Origin: Bacillus sp. ISL-55
GTDB taxonomy: Bacteria > Bacillota > Bacilli > Bacillales > Cytobacillaceae
DNA: 64,000 nucleotides
Assembly (NCBI RefSeq): GCF_018613155.1
Contig: NZ_JAGGQU010000001.1
Location: 227,451-291,450 of the forward strand
Direction: 5' to 3'
Position numbers and translations under genes: made by a program. Under the pieces are notes generated by a model that did no database searches, was not told the origin of the DNA, and worked only from the letters and a program-made list of their open reading frames with translations. Every line of letters begins with the position of its first letter. Position 1 is the first letter of the stretch. Of this stretch, positions 47,684-55,783 are shown one piece after another.

Positions 47684-48265
47684 ATGAATTCTATTAAACA
47701 GTTAGAAAAGGAAATAGAGAGCAAAGAGAAAGAGTTAATGAGTATAAAACAAGAGCTGGCAGCGTTAAGAAAACAGCATCCTTCATTTACGGTAGAAGAT
47801 TATACAATGACGAATACAGAAGGTGAAAAGGTTCTATTGAGTGAGCTTTTTGGCGAAAAAGATGAAATGATTGTTATACATAATATGGGGAAATCCTGCT
47901 CTTACTGTACACTTTGGGCTGATGGGTTCAGTGGTTTTACCCAACATCTTGAGAACAAAGCAGCATTTGTCTTAACCAGTCCGGATGATTACCAAACTCT
48001 ATCAGACTTTTCAAAGGAACGCGACTGGTCATTCAAAAGCGTTTCGACGAAAGGGACGACTTTCAAAGAAGACCTCGGGTTTAAAAATAAAGACGGTTTT
48101 TGGCCTGGTGTTTCTATTTTGTTAAGAGGCGAAGATGGAACAATCACTCACTATTCCAAAGCAGCATTCGGTCCCGGTGACGATTATTGCAGCATTTGGT
48201 CACTGTTTGAATTGTTGCCGGAAGGAAGCGGCGAGTGGGGACCGAAACATAGTTATGGGGAATAG
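47684..48265 (+). CDS. DUF899 thioredoxin-like protein
   Basis: The 193-residue product starts with a coiled helix (LEKEIESKEKELMSIKQELAALRKQ, residues 5-29), followed by an AhpC/thioredoxin-like fold. The CSYC pair (near 72-75, IHNMGKSCSYCTLWADG) marks the redox site. A C-terminal PGDDYCSIW.LFELLP is the DUF899 ending. It is a probable thiol reductase of unknown partner, preceded by AAGGGGAG. Confidence 0.75.
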   Translation: MNSIKQLEKEIESKEKELMSIKQELAALRKQHPSFTVEDYTMTNTEGEKVLLSELFGEKDEMIVIHNMGKSCSYCTLWADGFSGFTQHLENKAAFVLTSPDDYQTLSDFSKERDWSFKSVSTKGTTFKEDLGFKNKDGFWPGVSILLRGEDGTITHYSKAAFGPGDDYCSIWSLFELLPEGSGEWGPKHSYGE

Positions 48266-48332
48266 AGTGATTTTATAGATATAGGGTTTCCAATGAAGAG
48301 TTCCGTTATTTTCAATTTTAGGAGGCTTATAA

Positions 48333-48770
48333 ATGTGCCAGGTTGTGAAAAGAGAATTCAAAGTGATTGCTGCGAAACATAGAGGGCTTTACAAGGATTT
48401 TGCCGAGCTAGTACCAAAGGCAGCACATCAATTTTTACAGCGTGTACCGAACCTTGCAGGAACTGAGGTTACCGTGTACGAGCCTAAAGCGAGTGAGAGC
48501 CATACTGAGGGAACTTTCTATGTTGGGTTATTGGTTAATACTGCGCTGGACACCTTACCGGAAGGTGCGGAATTTCTCGATATTCAGCATTCATATGGAA
48601 TGATCAGAGGGAAAGGGACAGAGATGGGTAGCTTATATTCATCGCTGGATCAATGGATTGATGAGCAGGGCTACACGCGGGACACTTTTAAGGATTTTAT
48701 TATAGAAACCTACCATCCGATGGAAAATGATGTGGAGGAAGTAGAAATATATATTCCTATTAAAGACTAG
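48333..48770 (+). CDS. GyrI-like effector-binding domain protein
   Basis: The 145-residue stand-alone GyrI-like protein has VVKREFKVIAAKHRGLYKDFAE, seen as VIAAKHRG, then EGTFYVGLLVN, and a C-terminal IIETYHPMENDVEEVEIYIPI. It is the second GyrI-like gene within 5 kb (see 43653), differing in its strand pattern. It probably binds a ligand without DNA. The function is unknown. Confidence 0.7.
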   Translation: MCQVVKREFKVIAAKHRGLYKDFAELVPKAAHQFLQRVPNLAGTEVTVYEPKASESHTEGTFYVGLLVNTALDTLPEGAEFLDIQHSYGMIRGKGTEMGSLYSSLDQWIDEQGYTRDTFKDFIIETYHPMENDVEEVEIYIPIKD

Positions 48771-48794
48771 GGCAACGTTTTTCGTTGTCTTTTG
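48771..48794 (+). terminator. terminator after the GyrI-like gene
   Basis: A short stem (GGCAACG with CGTTGTC, one G-T pair), a T5 loop, then TTTTG, overlapping the stop. Confidence 0.6.
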
Positions 48795-48852
48795 TATTGT
48801 TTATGGTAATGTATTAAAGATTTGTCTTTCTTTTGAAAATGGAGGGGATAGG

Positions 48853-49596
48853 ATGGAGTTCAGAGGTGCCTCTGTATATGACGAAGAAAAATTTTACGAG
48901 AATTATATGAAGCGGAGAAACCGGCCGGAAAGTCCAAACAACATCATTGAAAAGCCCATTTTATTAGAGATGATTGGGGATGTGGCTGGAAAAAGGATTC
49001 TGGATTTGGGATGTGGTGATGCGGAAATTGGGGTTGAGCTATTACAGCAAGGCGGAGATTCTTATCTCGGGGTGGACGGTTCGAAGAATATGGCTCGAGT
49101 TGCAGCTTTAAGTCTGGAAAGAACTACTACTGGCCAGGTTCTACACTCTTCTATGGAAGCATGGCAGCCGCAGCCAGGGCAATACGATTTGGTCATTTCT
49201 CGATTTGCCCTCCACTATTTAGCGGATTTAAATGGTGTTTTTACTAAGGTTCATGACTCACTGGTGCCTGGTGGGAAGTTTATTTTTAGCGTGCAGCATC
49301 CGGTTCTCACTTCCTCCGCGAAAAGTGTTGAAGGCTCGGGCAGGAGAAGTGATTGGATAGTGGATGACTATTTTAACCAGGGCGAACGGGCCGAGCCGTG
49401 GATCGGAAAAAAGGTAATTAAATACCACCGAACAATCGAAGAATACTTCAAGCTCTTATTGCAAGCCGGCTTCGCGGTAGATGATCTTAGAGAAGGCACG
49501 CCAAGAGCGGATAGTTTCTCCAGCAAGGAAGAGTACGAGCGTCGGATGAGAATTCCACTGGTTTTGTTGATCTCTAGTACGAAGCGGGGAGAATAA
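48853..49596 (+). CDS. class I SAM-dependent methyltransferase
   Basis: The 247-residue protein has motif I RILDLGCGDAEIGVELLQ (near 47-63), YLGVDGS (motif II), LVISRFALHYLADL (near 110) and GGKFIFSVQHPV. It is related to UbiE/ubiquinone-type small-molecule methyltransferases. ATG 48853 has GGAGGGGA. The substrate is unknown. Confidence 0.8.
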   Translation: MEFRGASVYDEEKFYENYMKRRNRPESPNNIIEKPILLEMIGDVAGKRILDLGCGDAEIGVELLQQGGDSYLGVDGSKNMARVAALSLERTTTGQVLHSSMEAWQPQPGQYDLVISRFALHYLADLNGVFTKVHDSLVPGGKFIFSVQHPVLTSSAKSVEGSGRRSDWIVDDYFNQGERAEPWIGKKVIKYHRTIEEYFKLLLQAGFAVDDLREGTPRADSFSSKEEYERRMRIPLVLLISSTKRGE

Positions 49597-49646
49597 GTTA
49601 TCAGAGGAGTTCTAGTTGTTTTATTTTCCTGAAGAGGAGGGGTAAG

Positions 49647-50888
49647 GTGGAGGCTATTTTTAAAGAAATCGTACATATTATGCACCATGACTACGCAGGA
49701 TGGAATGACAAGCAGGGATGGGATCGGCCTGATTACTTTCTTGGCAAACTGAAGGATGCTAACTTTGCGGATGCTGTAAAAGAATATTTACTGGACTTCA
49801 GGGATAAGCATATATATTTTACAGATTTGAATGCAGAGAGGAATGTTGATCAGGATCGAGGATTCAAAGTTAGAAGATTTGAAGATAAGTTATATGTAAT
49901 CGAAGTTGGTTCCGAAACGCGACTTGAAAAGGGAATGGCGTTTGTAACGATTGGGGGCCATTCGATTTTGGAGCTAAGGGAGCGGCATGAGAGGCTTCTG
50001 AATGAGAATCATGCTGAACGGGAAAATTGGACTCCTATTCTTGCTCTATATGAATATGGGAAAACGGAAGATGGGCAGGAATTTTGTTTTTGTTTTTACC
50101 AAAAGGCAGAGTATCGGCCGGTTTATTCAGTTAGAAAGTTAAACGAAGAAACGCTGCTTATGACCATGACGGACTTTGCAGATCCCGATGCAATAATACG
50201 GATGATTAATGATCATAAAGACCTCCTTGAGTCTGTGGAAAACTGGATTATTGATGTAAGAGTGAATTACGGCGGCGGTGACGCAAATTATTTTAATCTG
50301 CTTCCATACTTGATGCCAGAAGAAGGAATAGATCGCGCAGATCCTGATGAAAAAATGCTTTTTAACTGTACCGAAGCTAACTCGCAGAGACAGCTCGCAG
50401 GAGTCAAGGAGCAGATGAAAGGCGTCCAGGATGAACAAACTCTGGTTTTCTTGAGAGCCTGGCAGCGGGAATGGGAACGTAATGCAGGCAAAGGTTTTGT
50501 TGAGTTCGATTTTAGTGAATTCATTCCTGATACTTTTGTAAAAGGAAAGGAAGCACCTGAAACCATCATTGTAATGACAGATGTTTATTGCGGCAGTGCT
50601 GGAGACTCGTTTATCGAGAATTGCAAGAAATCCAGCAAAGTTACGGTTATTGGGAGACCAACTGCGGGGTTGAATGATTATGCGAACCTGGCGATCCAGC
50701 GTTGGGATGAGGGTTATGAATTATGGTATCCGACATCACGGTTATCCAGGATTGATAGTGGCCAGGGAATGACAGGAGTAGGGGTCGAACCTCATATTTA
50801 TATCCCCTGGTCTCCACAACATCTGAAAGAGGACGTGGATCTAGCCGCAGCTTTAAAGTTGGTAGACTCTAACTTACCTACATATTAA
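49647..50888 (+). CDS. S41-family (C-terminal processing-like) peptidase
   Basis: The 413-residue protein starts at GTG 49647 after GAGGAGGGG. It lacks a signal peptide. The S41 catalytic region is TDVYCGSAGDSF, with Ser317 in GSAGD. A substrate loop IDVRVNYGGGDANYF (near 195-209) and a C-terminal GQGMTGVGVEPHIYIPW are typical. It has no PDZ domain and is shorter than CtpA-type enzymes, so it may be a cytoplasmic tricorn-like peptidase. The target is unknown. Confidence 0.8.
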   Translation: MEAIFKEIVHIMHHDYAGWNDKQGWDRPDYFLGKLKDANFADAVKEYLLDFRDKHIYFTDLNAERNVDQDRGFKVRRFEDKLYVIEVGSETRLEKGMAFVTIGGHSILELRERHERLLNENHAERENWTPILALYEYGKTEDGQEFCFCFYQKAEYRPVYSVRKLNEETLLMTMTDFADPDAIIRMINDHKDLLESVENWIIDVRVNYGGGDANYFNLLPYLMPEEGIDRADPDEKMLFNCTEANSQRQLAGVKEQMKGVQDEQTLVFLRAWQREWERNAGKGFVEFDFSEFIPDTFVKGKEAPETIIVMTDVYCGSAGDSFIENCKKSSKVTVIGRPTAGLNDYANLAIQRWDEGYELWYPTSRLSRIDSGQGMTGVGVEPHIYIPWSPQHLKEDVDLAAALKLVDSNLPTY

Positions 50889-50999
50889 TAGAAAATAAGG
50901 TAAAAAGTTTACAAAATAGCCGTATTTATTTTAATTCAGCTTTACAATACTGTGTTAAAGTATAAATGTAAGGGAACTCACAATTAAGGAGTGTTGGAG

Positions 51000-51121
51000 A
51001 TGATTAAAAAAGTCATCATAAATTTCTTATTGGTATGTGCCCACTTCTATCTGCTTTAACAAATGTTTATAATGTCTTAACAAATTACGGCAATGAACTT
51101 TATTTTAGTCTTTTAAAATAA
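51000..51121 (+). pseudogene. short hydrophobic peptide gene, apparently frameshifted
   Basis: ATG 51000 follows AAGGAGTGTTGGAG and starts MIKKVIINFLL, then the frame stops at 51059 after 19 residues. In the -1 frame the sequence continues IGMCPLLSALTNVYNVL and TNYGNELYFSLLK to TAA 51119-51121. Adding one T in the TTT near 51030 makes a single 40-residue secreted-like peptide. A terminator follows at 51154. It could also be a leader peptide of 19 residues. Confidence 0.4.
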
Positions 51122-51153
51122 ATACTAGGCGGGATAGCAAGTGTGGCTATCAC

Positions 51154-51190
51154 AGCAACCGGCGAAGGTGGGGCCGGTTGCTATTTTTGT
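51154..51190 (+). terminator. terminator before array D
   Basis: A 10-bp perfect stem (AGCAACCGGC with GCCGGTTGCT), then ATTTTTGTG. Confidence 0.88.
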
Positions 51191-51215
51191 GTTTTGAGCA
51201 TTAAGAACAGAGCGG

Positions 51216-51735
51216 AGAGAGTTCTATTGGACAAAGTGGAGACGTGAAGTGGTAAAAGTGTCCGATAGAAGAATCTATAGGAAAAACAGAAGACGTGAGG
51301 CGCGTAAGATGTACAATAGGCGAGCTCTATCGGACAAACAGAAGACGTTCAACGGTAAAAGTGTCCGATAAAAAGCGCATATCGGACAAACAGAAGGCGT
51401 GAAACGGCAAAAGTGTCCAATAGAAGGGCCCTATCGGACAAACAAAAGGTATGAAGCGGGAAAAGTGTCCAATAGAAGGGCTCTATCGGACAAACAGAAG
51501 GCGAGAAACGGCAAAAGTGTCCAATAGAAGGTCTCTATCGGACAAACAGAACCCATGAAGTGAGAAAAATGTCCAATAGAAGGGGTCTATCGGACAAACA
51601 GAAGGCATGAAGCGTTAAAAATGTCCAATAGAAGGGCTCTATCGGACAAACAGAAGCCATGAAGTCGTAAAAATGTCCGATAGAAAGCTCTATCGGACAA
51701 ACGGAAGGCATAAACAAGGAAAATCGTCCGATAGT
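51216..51735. repeat. 52-bp tandem array D (TGTCCGATAGA family, largest)
   Basis: TGTCC or TGTACA recurs at 51259, 51310, 51362, 51414, 51466, 51518, 51570, 51622, 51674 and near 51725: ten phases, all 52 apart except the edges (51). Units read TGTCCAATAGAAGGGCTCTATCGGACAAAC (in parts: TGTCCRATAGA, loop, TCTATCGGACA), with spacers ending GCAAAAG or GAAAAA. The cores form 11-bp stems, perfect in the unit at 51674. It lies between a rightward terminator and the leftward NERD gene. Confidence 0.96.
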
Positions 51736-51767
51736 ATTGCCGAGACTAATATCATCTTCTGCTTCTT

Positions 51768-52682
51768 CTATTTATAATTAGTCCATTTTCTGGTGCCTTC
51801 AATATTAAGGTGTTTTGCTAGAATTCTTCTAATTCTTTTACCATCTTGAATTACTACACACCATTCTTTAATAATACTTGTTTTTATTGCTCGTTCTGGA
51901 AATAGCAATCTAAACTCCTCCACTGTCCTCATTACTGCTGATTCTACTAATTCTTTGCTCCCACAATCCCTACAAACTAAATACTTATGATTAACTTCTA
52001 CCGAAAAAGATTCACACTCACTACAAGTGATGCCTTTCTTGAGTTCATCATAATTATACTTAGGCAGTTTATCGAATGAGGTGTCAATCCGATGCAGGGA
52101 GACTAGTTTGGCTGCAAGTTTTTTATGGTTGCTGGTTACTTCTCCTGGCTGGTTATTGAGATTGTCGAGGAGTCGTTTGATCTGGGTGGGGAATATGAAT
52201 GGGAGGTCTGGGTGTGCGTGATACAGGGTAAACTCGGGGTTAATAAACACGACTGAACCTTGTAATTTAGAGTTGTAGCCTAGTTGATTTAATAGTTTTT
52301 TAAAAAGCAGCTTAGCACGGTTGAGTTGATCGAGTGGATTCTTGATTGTTACTCCAGTTGTTGTTGAGGTTAGACCTTCTTGTTTGTACAGGTAATCCCC
52401 CTGGTTCGTCTTTATTTCAAAGAGATATAATGTGCCGGCGAATATAATTAAAGTATCGATTTGAAAGGTTGTTTTTTCTACTTCCAGCAGCAAATCATTC
52501 AGGATCAAGCAGCTGCTAGTCAGTTTTTCGGTCATGGCATCGAATTGTAATTCGCCTTTATATCCCTTATCGAGGTATGAAAAATACCTTTTTTCCTCTT
52601 CTGATAACTCAAGTCGCTTATTCAAAATTCTCATCTTTGACAAAATAATAGGTTCCGTGCGTTCCTTAAAAGCCACAAGCAT
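51768..52682 (-). CDS. NERD-domain nuclease-related protein with zinc-ribbon
   Basis: The 304-residue protein has a NERD domain (about 40-160): YKGELQFDAMTEKL, a strand with ILNDLLLEVEKTTFQIDTLIIFAGTLYLFEIKTNQGDY (seen as QIDTLII and FEIKTNQGDY, the D-x-n-E-x-K nuclease signature). A C-terminal zinc-ribbon-like CSECE and CRDCGS pair follows near 222-245. NERD proteins are thought to cut or bind DNA. It stands alone, with array D abutting its 3' end. Possible defence role, unproven. Confidence 0.8.
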   Translation of the reverse strand: MLVAFKERTEPIILSKMRILNKRLELSEEEKRYFSYLDKGYKGELQFDAMTEKLTSSCLILNDLLLEVEKTTFQIDTLIIFAGTLYLFEIKTNQGDYLYKQEGLTSTTTGVTIKNPLDQLNRAKLLFKKLLNQLGYNSKLQGSVVFINPEFTLYHAHPDLPFIFPTQIKRLLDNLNNQPGEVTSNHKKLAAKLVSLHRIDTSFDKLPKYNYDELKKGITCSECESFSVEVNHKYLVCRDCGSKELVESAVMRTVEEFRLLFPERAIKTSIIKEWCVVIQDGKRIRRILAKHLNIEGTRKWTNYK

Positions 52683-52812
52683 CTTCCTTCCGATATTAGT
52701 CTACTTAATCATACTATTTTACCAAAAATAAAATATTGAATCTTTTGTGAATTTAGACAAGCCTGCTTGAATACAATGATAAAACCACTCGATTAAGTCA
52801 GGAGGAGTCGGG

Positions 52813-53034
52813 ATGTCATTGAAGGTTTATGCGATTTTACTGAAAACTGCGGGCCTTGCCGTTTTCCTTGTACCAATGTTTATGAAGGGGATGGGATATA
52901 TAGCGACCATTTCTCCTACGCTAATGTTTAGTTTGATCGCAATAGGGATCGTTTTATTAATCGTCGGAAATGTGTTTGAAGCAAAGGCAATGCGCAATGG
53001 CGAATACTTTAGACGGAGAAGATTCAGGAAGTGA
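52813..53034 (+). CDS. small two-helix membrane protein
   Basis: The 73-residue product has two hydrophobic segments (about 5-23 and 33-52) and a very basic C-terminus (RNGEYFRRRRFRK). ATG 52813 follows AGGAGGAG. No family is recognised. A strong terminator follows. Confidence 0.6.
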   Translation: MSLKVYAILLKTAGLAVFLVPMFMKGMGYIATISPTLMFSLIAIGIVLLIVGNVFEAKAMRNGEYFRRRRFRK

Positions 53035-53036
53035 GG

Positions 53037-53070
53037 AACGAGTTTCAGTATCTGAAACTCGTTATTTTTT
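53037..53070. terminator. terminator between convergent membrane genes
   Basis: A 12-bp perfect stem (AACGAGTTTCAG with CTGAAACTCGTT), a 3-base loop, then ATTTTTTT. Confidence 0.92.
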
Positions 53071-53352
53071 TAACGAAAGAATAAACCAAACAAGCAGGTA
53101 GAGATATCCTGCGATAATGAAAATCGCCCAAAGTGCTCCTTGCTTCAACTCCCTCGCCAGGTATTCGAATTCACTCATATCCAATGGCCGGCCGATACTA
53201 TTCATCAGACTGACCATAGGCACCGAAATAATGACGAGGATCGCAATCATGGCCAGCGGAACTTGTTTTTTCTTAATGACACTATAAATAGCCCTTACAA
53301 AAATAATCATTAACAACAAATATAAAATAATCCAAAAGACAACTTCCATCAT
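53062..53352 (-). CDS. small three-helix membrane protein
   Basis: ATG 53352 lies eight bases after GGGAGG (96 residues); the frame to 53382 starts before this site. Hydrophobic segments lie at about 4-22, 34-52 and 76-92. No family is recognised. It shares a bidirectional terminator with the convergent gene. Confidence 0.55.
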   Translation of the reverse strand: MMEVVFWIILYLLLMIIFVRAIYSVIKKKQVPLAMIAILVIISVPMVSLMNSIGRPLDMSEFEYLARELKQGALWAIFIIAGYLYLLVWFILSLKK

Positions 53353-53438
53353 AAAAATAACCTCCCTTTGGAATTCTATCATTTTTTTATCTCAAATGCC
53401 TGTTAGAATGTGGTAAAATTGCCTGAGAGGTGAGCATT

Positions 53439-53615
53439 TTGACAGTAATCAATATTTGGTTAATCGTCATTCTGGCGGTTGCCTTTCTCGCGGCAATTGG
53501 TGCCTGGTATAATACAAGAATCATCATAAGAGATTTGGCCGTAATAAAAGCGCAAATGGGGATCAAAGATGAAAAACCTCCTTCAGTTTTTGACAATGAT
53601 CTCGATAAAGACTAA
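53439..53615 (+). CDS. 58-residue single-helix membrane protein
   Basis: The TTG at 53439 follows GAGAGGTG by six bases; the GTG at 53430 lies inside that RBS. The product has one membrane helix (about 4-22, WLIVILAVAFLAAIGAWY), then a charged tail (IKAQMGIKDEKPPSVFDNDLDKD, in parts). It is probably co-transcribed with the kinase-like gene 18 bases downstream. Function unknown. Confidence 0.5.
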   Translation: MTVINIWLIVILAVAFLAAIGAWYNTRIIIRDLAVIKAQMGIKDEKPPSVFDNDLDKD

Positions 53616-53633
53616 TTAGCAGGGTGGAAGACA

Positions 53634-54161
53634 GTGACGAGAATACATATTATTGGCGGGCCTGGAAGTGGCAAATCTTACATAGCAGGAAAACTTTCAA
53701 AAATGCTGGGACTGCCTAAGCATGAATTGGATAACTTTTTTTGGGATCATGAGTCCGAGTATTTCGGTTCGCAAACCCCTCCAGTAAAAAGGGCGGAAAA
53801 GCTGAATAAGGTGATCGGTCAGGAAAAGTGGATTATTGAAGGGGTGTATCATAGCTGGCTGGAAGAGAGTTTCCGCCAGTCAGATTATATTTTCATTCTA
53901 AAGACGAATGTCTATGTGCGTGACTGGAGAATTGTAAAGCAGTTCGTGCTCAGAAAAGTTAAACTGGTTTCTTCTCCGCGAAAAGAGAATCTGAAGACGC
54001 TGACTGACTTGCTAAAATGGAACCATCAGTATGACGGAACTAATCTGGTAGAGGCAATCAAGCTGATGAAGCCGTATAAAGACAAGGTCATCATACTAAC
54101 TAAAAATGATGATGTATTCAAGCTTTTTAAAAAGCGGAAGAAGTCAGTGGGCAATCCATGA
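53634..54161 (+). CDS. P-loop NTPase, adenylate-kinase-like (FlaR/topology-modulation type)
   Basis: The 175-residue protein begins RIHIIGGPGSGKSYIAGKLS (Walker A GGPGSGKS, 8-15), followed by HELDNFFWDHES, KWIIEGVYHSWLEESFRQSD and FILKTNVYVRDWR. This is the layout of Bacillus proteins annotated as topology modulation or FlaR kinases. GTG 53634 follows CAGGGTGG. The substrate is unknown. Confidence 0.75.
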   Translation: MTRIHIIGGPGSGKSYIAGKLSKMLGLPKHELDNFFWDHESEYFGSQTPPVKRAEKLNKVIGQEKWIIEGVYHSWLEESFRQSDYIFILKTNVYVRDWRIVKQFVLRKVKLVSSPRKENLKTLTDLLKWNHQYDGTNLVEAIKLMKPYKDKVIILTKNDDVFKLFKKRKKSVGNP

Positions 54162-54163
54162 AA

Positions 54164-54190
54164 AAAACTGCCTTATCGCAAGGCAGTTTT
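54164..54190. terminator. bidirectional terminator
   Basis: An 11-bp perfect stem (AAAACTGCCTT with AAGGCAGTTTT) and a 5-base loop, with A/T tracts both sides; it overlaps the yneK-like stop. Confidence 0.85.
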
Positions 54191-54620
54191 AGAACAAGCT
54201 CTCATATGGTGCGGTGCTGATTTGCTTTTCAGCAAGCCGCTTTCGCAAAAATTTATGGTCACGCTTTGGTGTGGCGAGGATATAGCCGCGAATGACAAGC
54301 TCCTGAGTGATCCTGTCCGCTTTTTCCTCAAGTGCGAGCTCACCAATTTTGCCTGCGATCTTGTGTCTTGCCACATCCCTGAACAATTCAGGAACTGGAC
54401 TCACCAAATTTTCAAGCAATGCCTTCTGATCATCGTGCCACAAATGCCGCGTTTGATTCACATAATACTCTTCCCAGTCCATATCTGATTTGCCATCGTT
54501 CTTTGGCAGCTTTTTCAAAAACTTGCGGAACATGAAATATCCGCCAATCGCGAATAAACCAACCAATACAACGACCCAAAACATCATAAACCACAAAAAC
54601 CAACCTTCAAGCTGATACAT
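54189..54620 (-). CDS. yneK: YneK-like membrane protein (DUF2621)
   Basis: The 143-residue product has an N-terminal membrane helix (10-32), then FRKFLKKLPKNDGKSDMDWEEYY and a helical domain HLWHDDQKALLENLVSPVPELFRD and HKIAGKIGELALEEKADRIT (each seen in part). Length and plan match YneK of B. subtilis, which follows ccdC there. Here 21.7 kb of accessory genes separate them, and the orientation is reversed. Function unknown. Confidence 0.65.
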   Translation of the reverse strand: MYQLEGWFLWFMMFWVVVLVGLFAIGGYFMFRKFLKKLPKNDGKSDMDWEEYYVNQTRHLWHDDQKALLENLVSPVPELFRDVARHKIAGKIGELALEEKADRITQELVIRGYILATPKRDHKFLRKRLAEKQISTAPYESLF

Positions 54621-54759
54621 AACCCTTCACCCACGCATTTCTAATATCTTTTCTTATTATAGTACCAGCCATCAAAGGAAGACAAGTCTTGTGACAATTT
54701 GAGTAACTCTCTTGTAAAATAGCCAGCTTCTAAGTATAATAGACCTTGTTCTTCAAAAT

Positions 54760-54856
54760 GGGGCTGAATGGGGTACTGGTGTCCCCCACGGTCTTCAAAA
54801 CCGCTTGTGACCTGCGTGCCAGGTTAGCTGGGTTCGATTCCCAGGCGGTCCCGCCA
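54760..54856 (+). tRNA. selC: tRNA-Sec (anticodon TCA), selC
   Basis: The 97-base gene ends in encoded GCCA. The T arm is CTGGG-TTCGATT-CCCAG (54828-54844), the long variable arm has ACCTG/CAGGT, and the anticodon arm is CGGT-CTTCAAA-ACCG (54789-54803), with anticodon TCA reading UGA. The D arm is TGGGG/CCCCA. The 8-base acceptor GGGGCTGA pairs with GCGGTCCC with two G-T pairs and one A-G mismatch, weaker than expected. A terminator follows. The cell may therefore make selenoproteins; selA, selB and selD are not in this window. Confidence 0.85.
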
Positions 54857-54873
54857 TATACATAAATTAGTAA

Positions 54874-54900
54874 CCGCTCAGAATGCTGGGCGGTTTTTTT
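54874..54900 (+). terminator. selC terminator
   Basis: An 8-bp stem with one G-T pair (CCGCTCAG with CTGGGCGG), an AATG loop and T7, 17 bases after the CCA end. Confidence 0.92.
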
Positions 54901-54911
54901 GTGAAAATGAA

Positions 54912-54934
54912 AACCCCGGGCTAGGCCCGGGGTT
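54912..54934. repeat. GC-rich perfect palindrome
   Basis: A 10-bp stem (AACCCCGGGC with GCCCGGGGTT) around TAG. Its GC content is far above the surroundings. A TTTTC-rich flank lies on the minus side only, so it could be a leftward terminator or an element boundary. Confidence 0.7.
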
Positions 54935-54964
54935 CCAAAAAGCTTTCAGCGTGGTATTAAAAAA

Positions 54965-55027
54965 ACTTCCCCACGGTGCTAAAATATTTTTTGGTTCGCC
55001 AACCAAAAATATCAGCACGGAGGAAGT
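54965..55027 (+). promoter_or_regulatory. IS200 left-end palindrome that masks the tnpA RBS
   Basis: ACTTCC..GGTGCT..ATATTTTTTGGTT pairs with AACCAAAAATAT..AGCAC..GGAAGT around CGCC. The 3' arm contains the GGAGG site of tnpA (55019-55023), so transcripts reading in fold and hide it. IS200 elements are known to limit transposase this way. Confidence 0.8.
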
Positions 55028-55030
55028 CCT

Positions 55031-55513
55031 ATGTCTAAAGACAATAACAGTTTAGCACACACTACCTGGAATTGTAAGTATCACATCGTATTCGCCCCAA
55101 AGTACAGGAGACAGATCATTTATGGGAAGATCAAAAAAGATATTGGGGAAATACTTCGCACACTATGTGAAAGAAAAGGTGTAGAAATAATTGAAGCAAC
55201 CGCGTGTAAGGACCACGTACATATGTTAGTGAGTATACCGCCCAAAATAAGTGTATCCTCTTTTGTCGGTTACTTAAAAGGGAAAAGCAGTTTAATGATT
55301 TTTGATCGGCACGCAAACCTGAAATACAGATATGGAAATCGAAAATTCTGGTGTACAGGATATTATGTCGATACAGTTGGAAGAAACAAAAAGGTAATAG
55401 AAGAATACATTCGAAATCAAATACAAGATGATATAGTCGCAGAACAATTAACGATGATGGAATACATTGATCCATTCACAGGAGAAGAAGTGAAGAAAAA
55501 GAAACGAAGTTAG
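55031..55513 (+). CDS. tnpA: TnpA, IS200-type Y1 transposase
   Basis: The 160-residue HUH endonuclease moves single-stranded DNA. The HUH motif is DHVHMLV (His62, His64), and the likely catalytic tyrosine is Tyr126 in EEYIRNQ. The start CKYHIVFAPKYRR is characteristic of the family. The length is normal (about 150), so it may be active. No tnpB accompanies it. Confidence 0.92.
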   Translation: MSKDNNSLAHTTWNCKYHIVFAPKYRRQIIYGKIKKDIGEILRTLCERKGVEIIEATACKDHVHMLVSIPPKISVSSFVGYLKGKSSLMIFDRHANLKYRYGNRKFWCTGYYVDTVGRNKKVIEEYIRNQIQDDIVAEQLTMMEYIDPFTGEEVKKKKRS

Positions 55514-55620
55514 AAGGTGAGAAGGCCTTTGAGGTCTGGCCAGTAGAAGTAGTACAATTGGCGAACCTTTCAGTAGCCCTTTAGGGTTTGGTCAGTAACA
55601 AAGGCTTTCAGCCGCAGAGA

Positions 55621-55648
55621 AAACCACCCGTTCTCACGGGTGGTTTTT
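55621..55648 (+). terminator. terminator at the right side of the IS
   Basis: An 11-bp perfect stem (AAACCACCCGT with ACGGGTGGTTT), a TCTC loop and T5. Confidence 0.88.
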
Positions 55649-55783
55649 ATTTATTACTTGGAAAGGTAAGCATCTCTTTCTATTAGGAATCTAGGTACGT
55701 CCCTCTCCTTCCTTTATAGTATAATAGAAGAAATTAGTAGAATATTACTAATATTTATTATATTAATAAAAAGGGGTAAAATA

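Larger units (their letters stand above)
54942..55612 (+). mobile_element. IS200/IS605-type insertion sequence
   Basis: A single tnpA gene is framed by structured ends: a 63-base imperfect palindrome at the left and hairpin-forming sequences at the right (CCCTTTAGGG at 55577-55586). The nine-base GCTTTCAGC occurs at both 54942 and 55604, which I use as provisional limits. IS200 elements have no terminal inverted repeats or target duplication, so the limits are uncertain. It lies 40 bases beyond the selC terminator. Confidence 0.75.

Noticed and set aside
55604..55612. GCTTTCAGC at both IS ends as a target-site duplication
   Set aside because: IS200-type elements do not duplicate their target; the match may be a cleavage-site feature or chance. 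It is used only as a provisional boundary.
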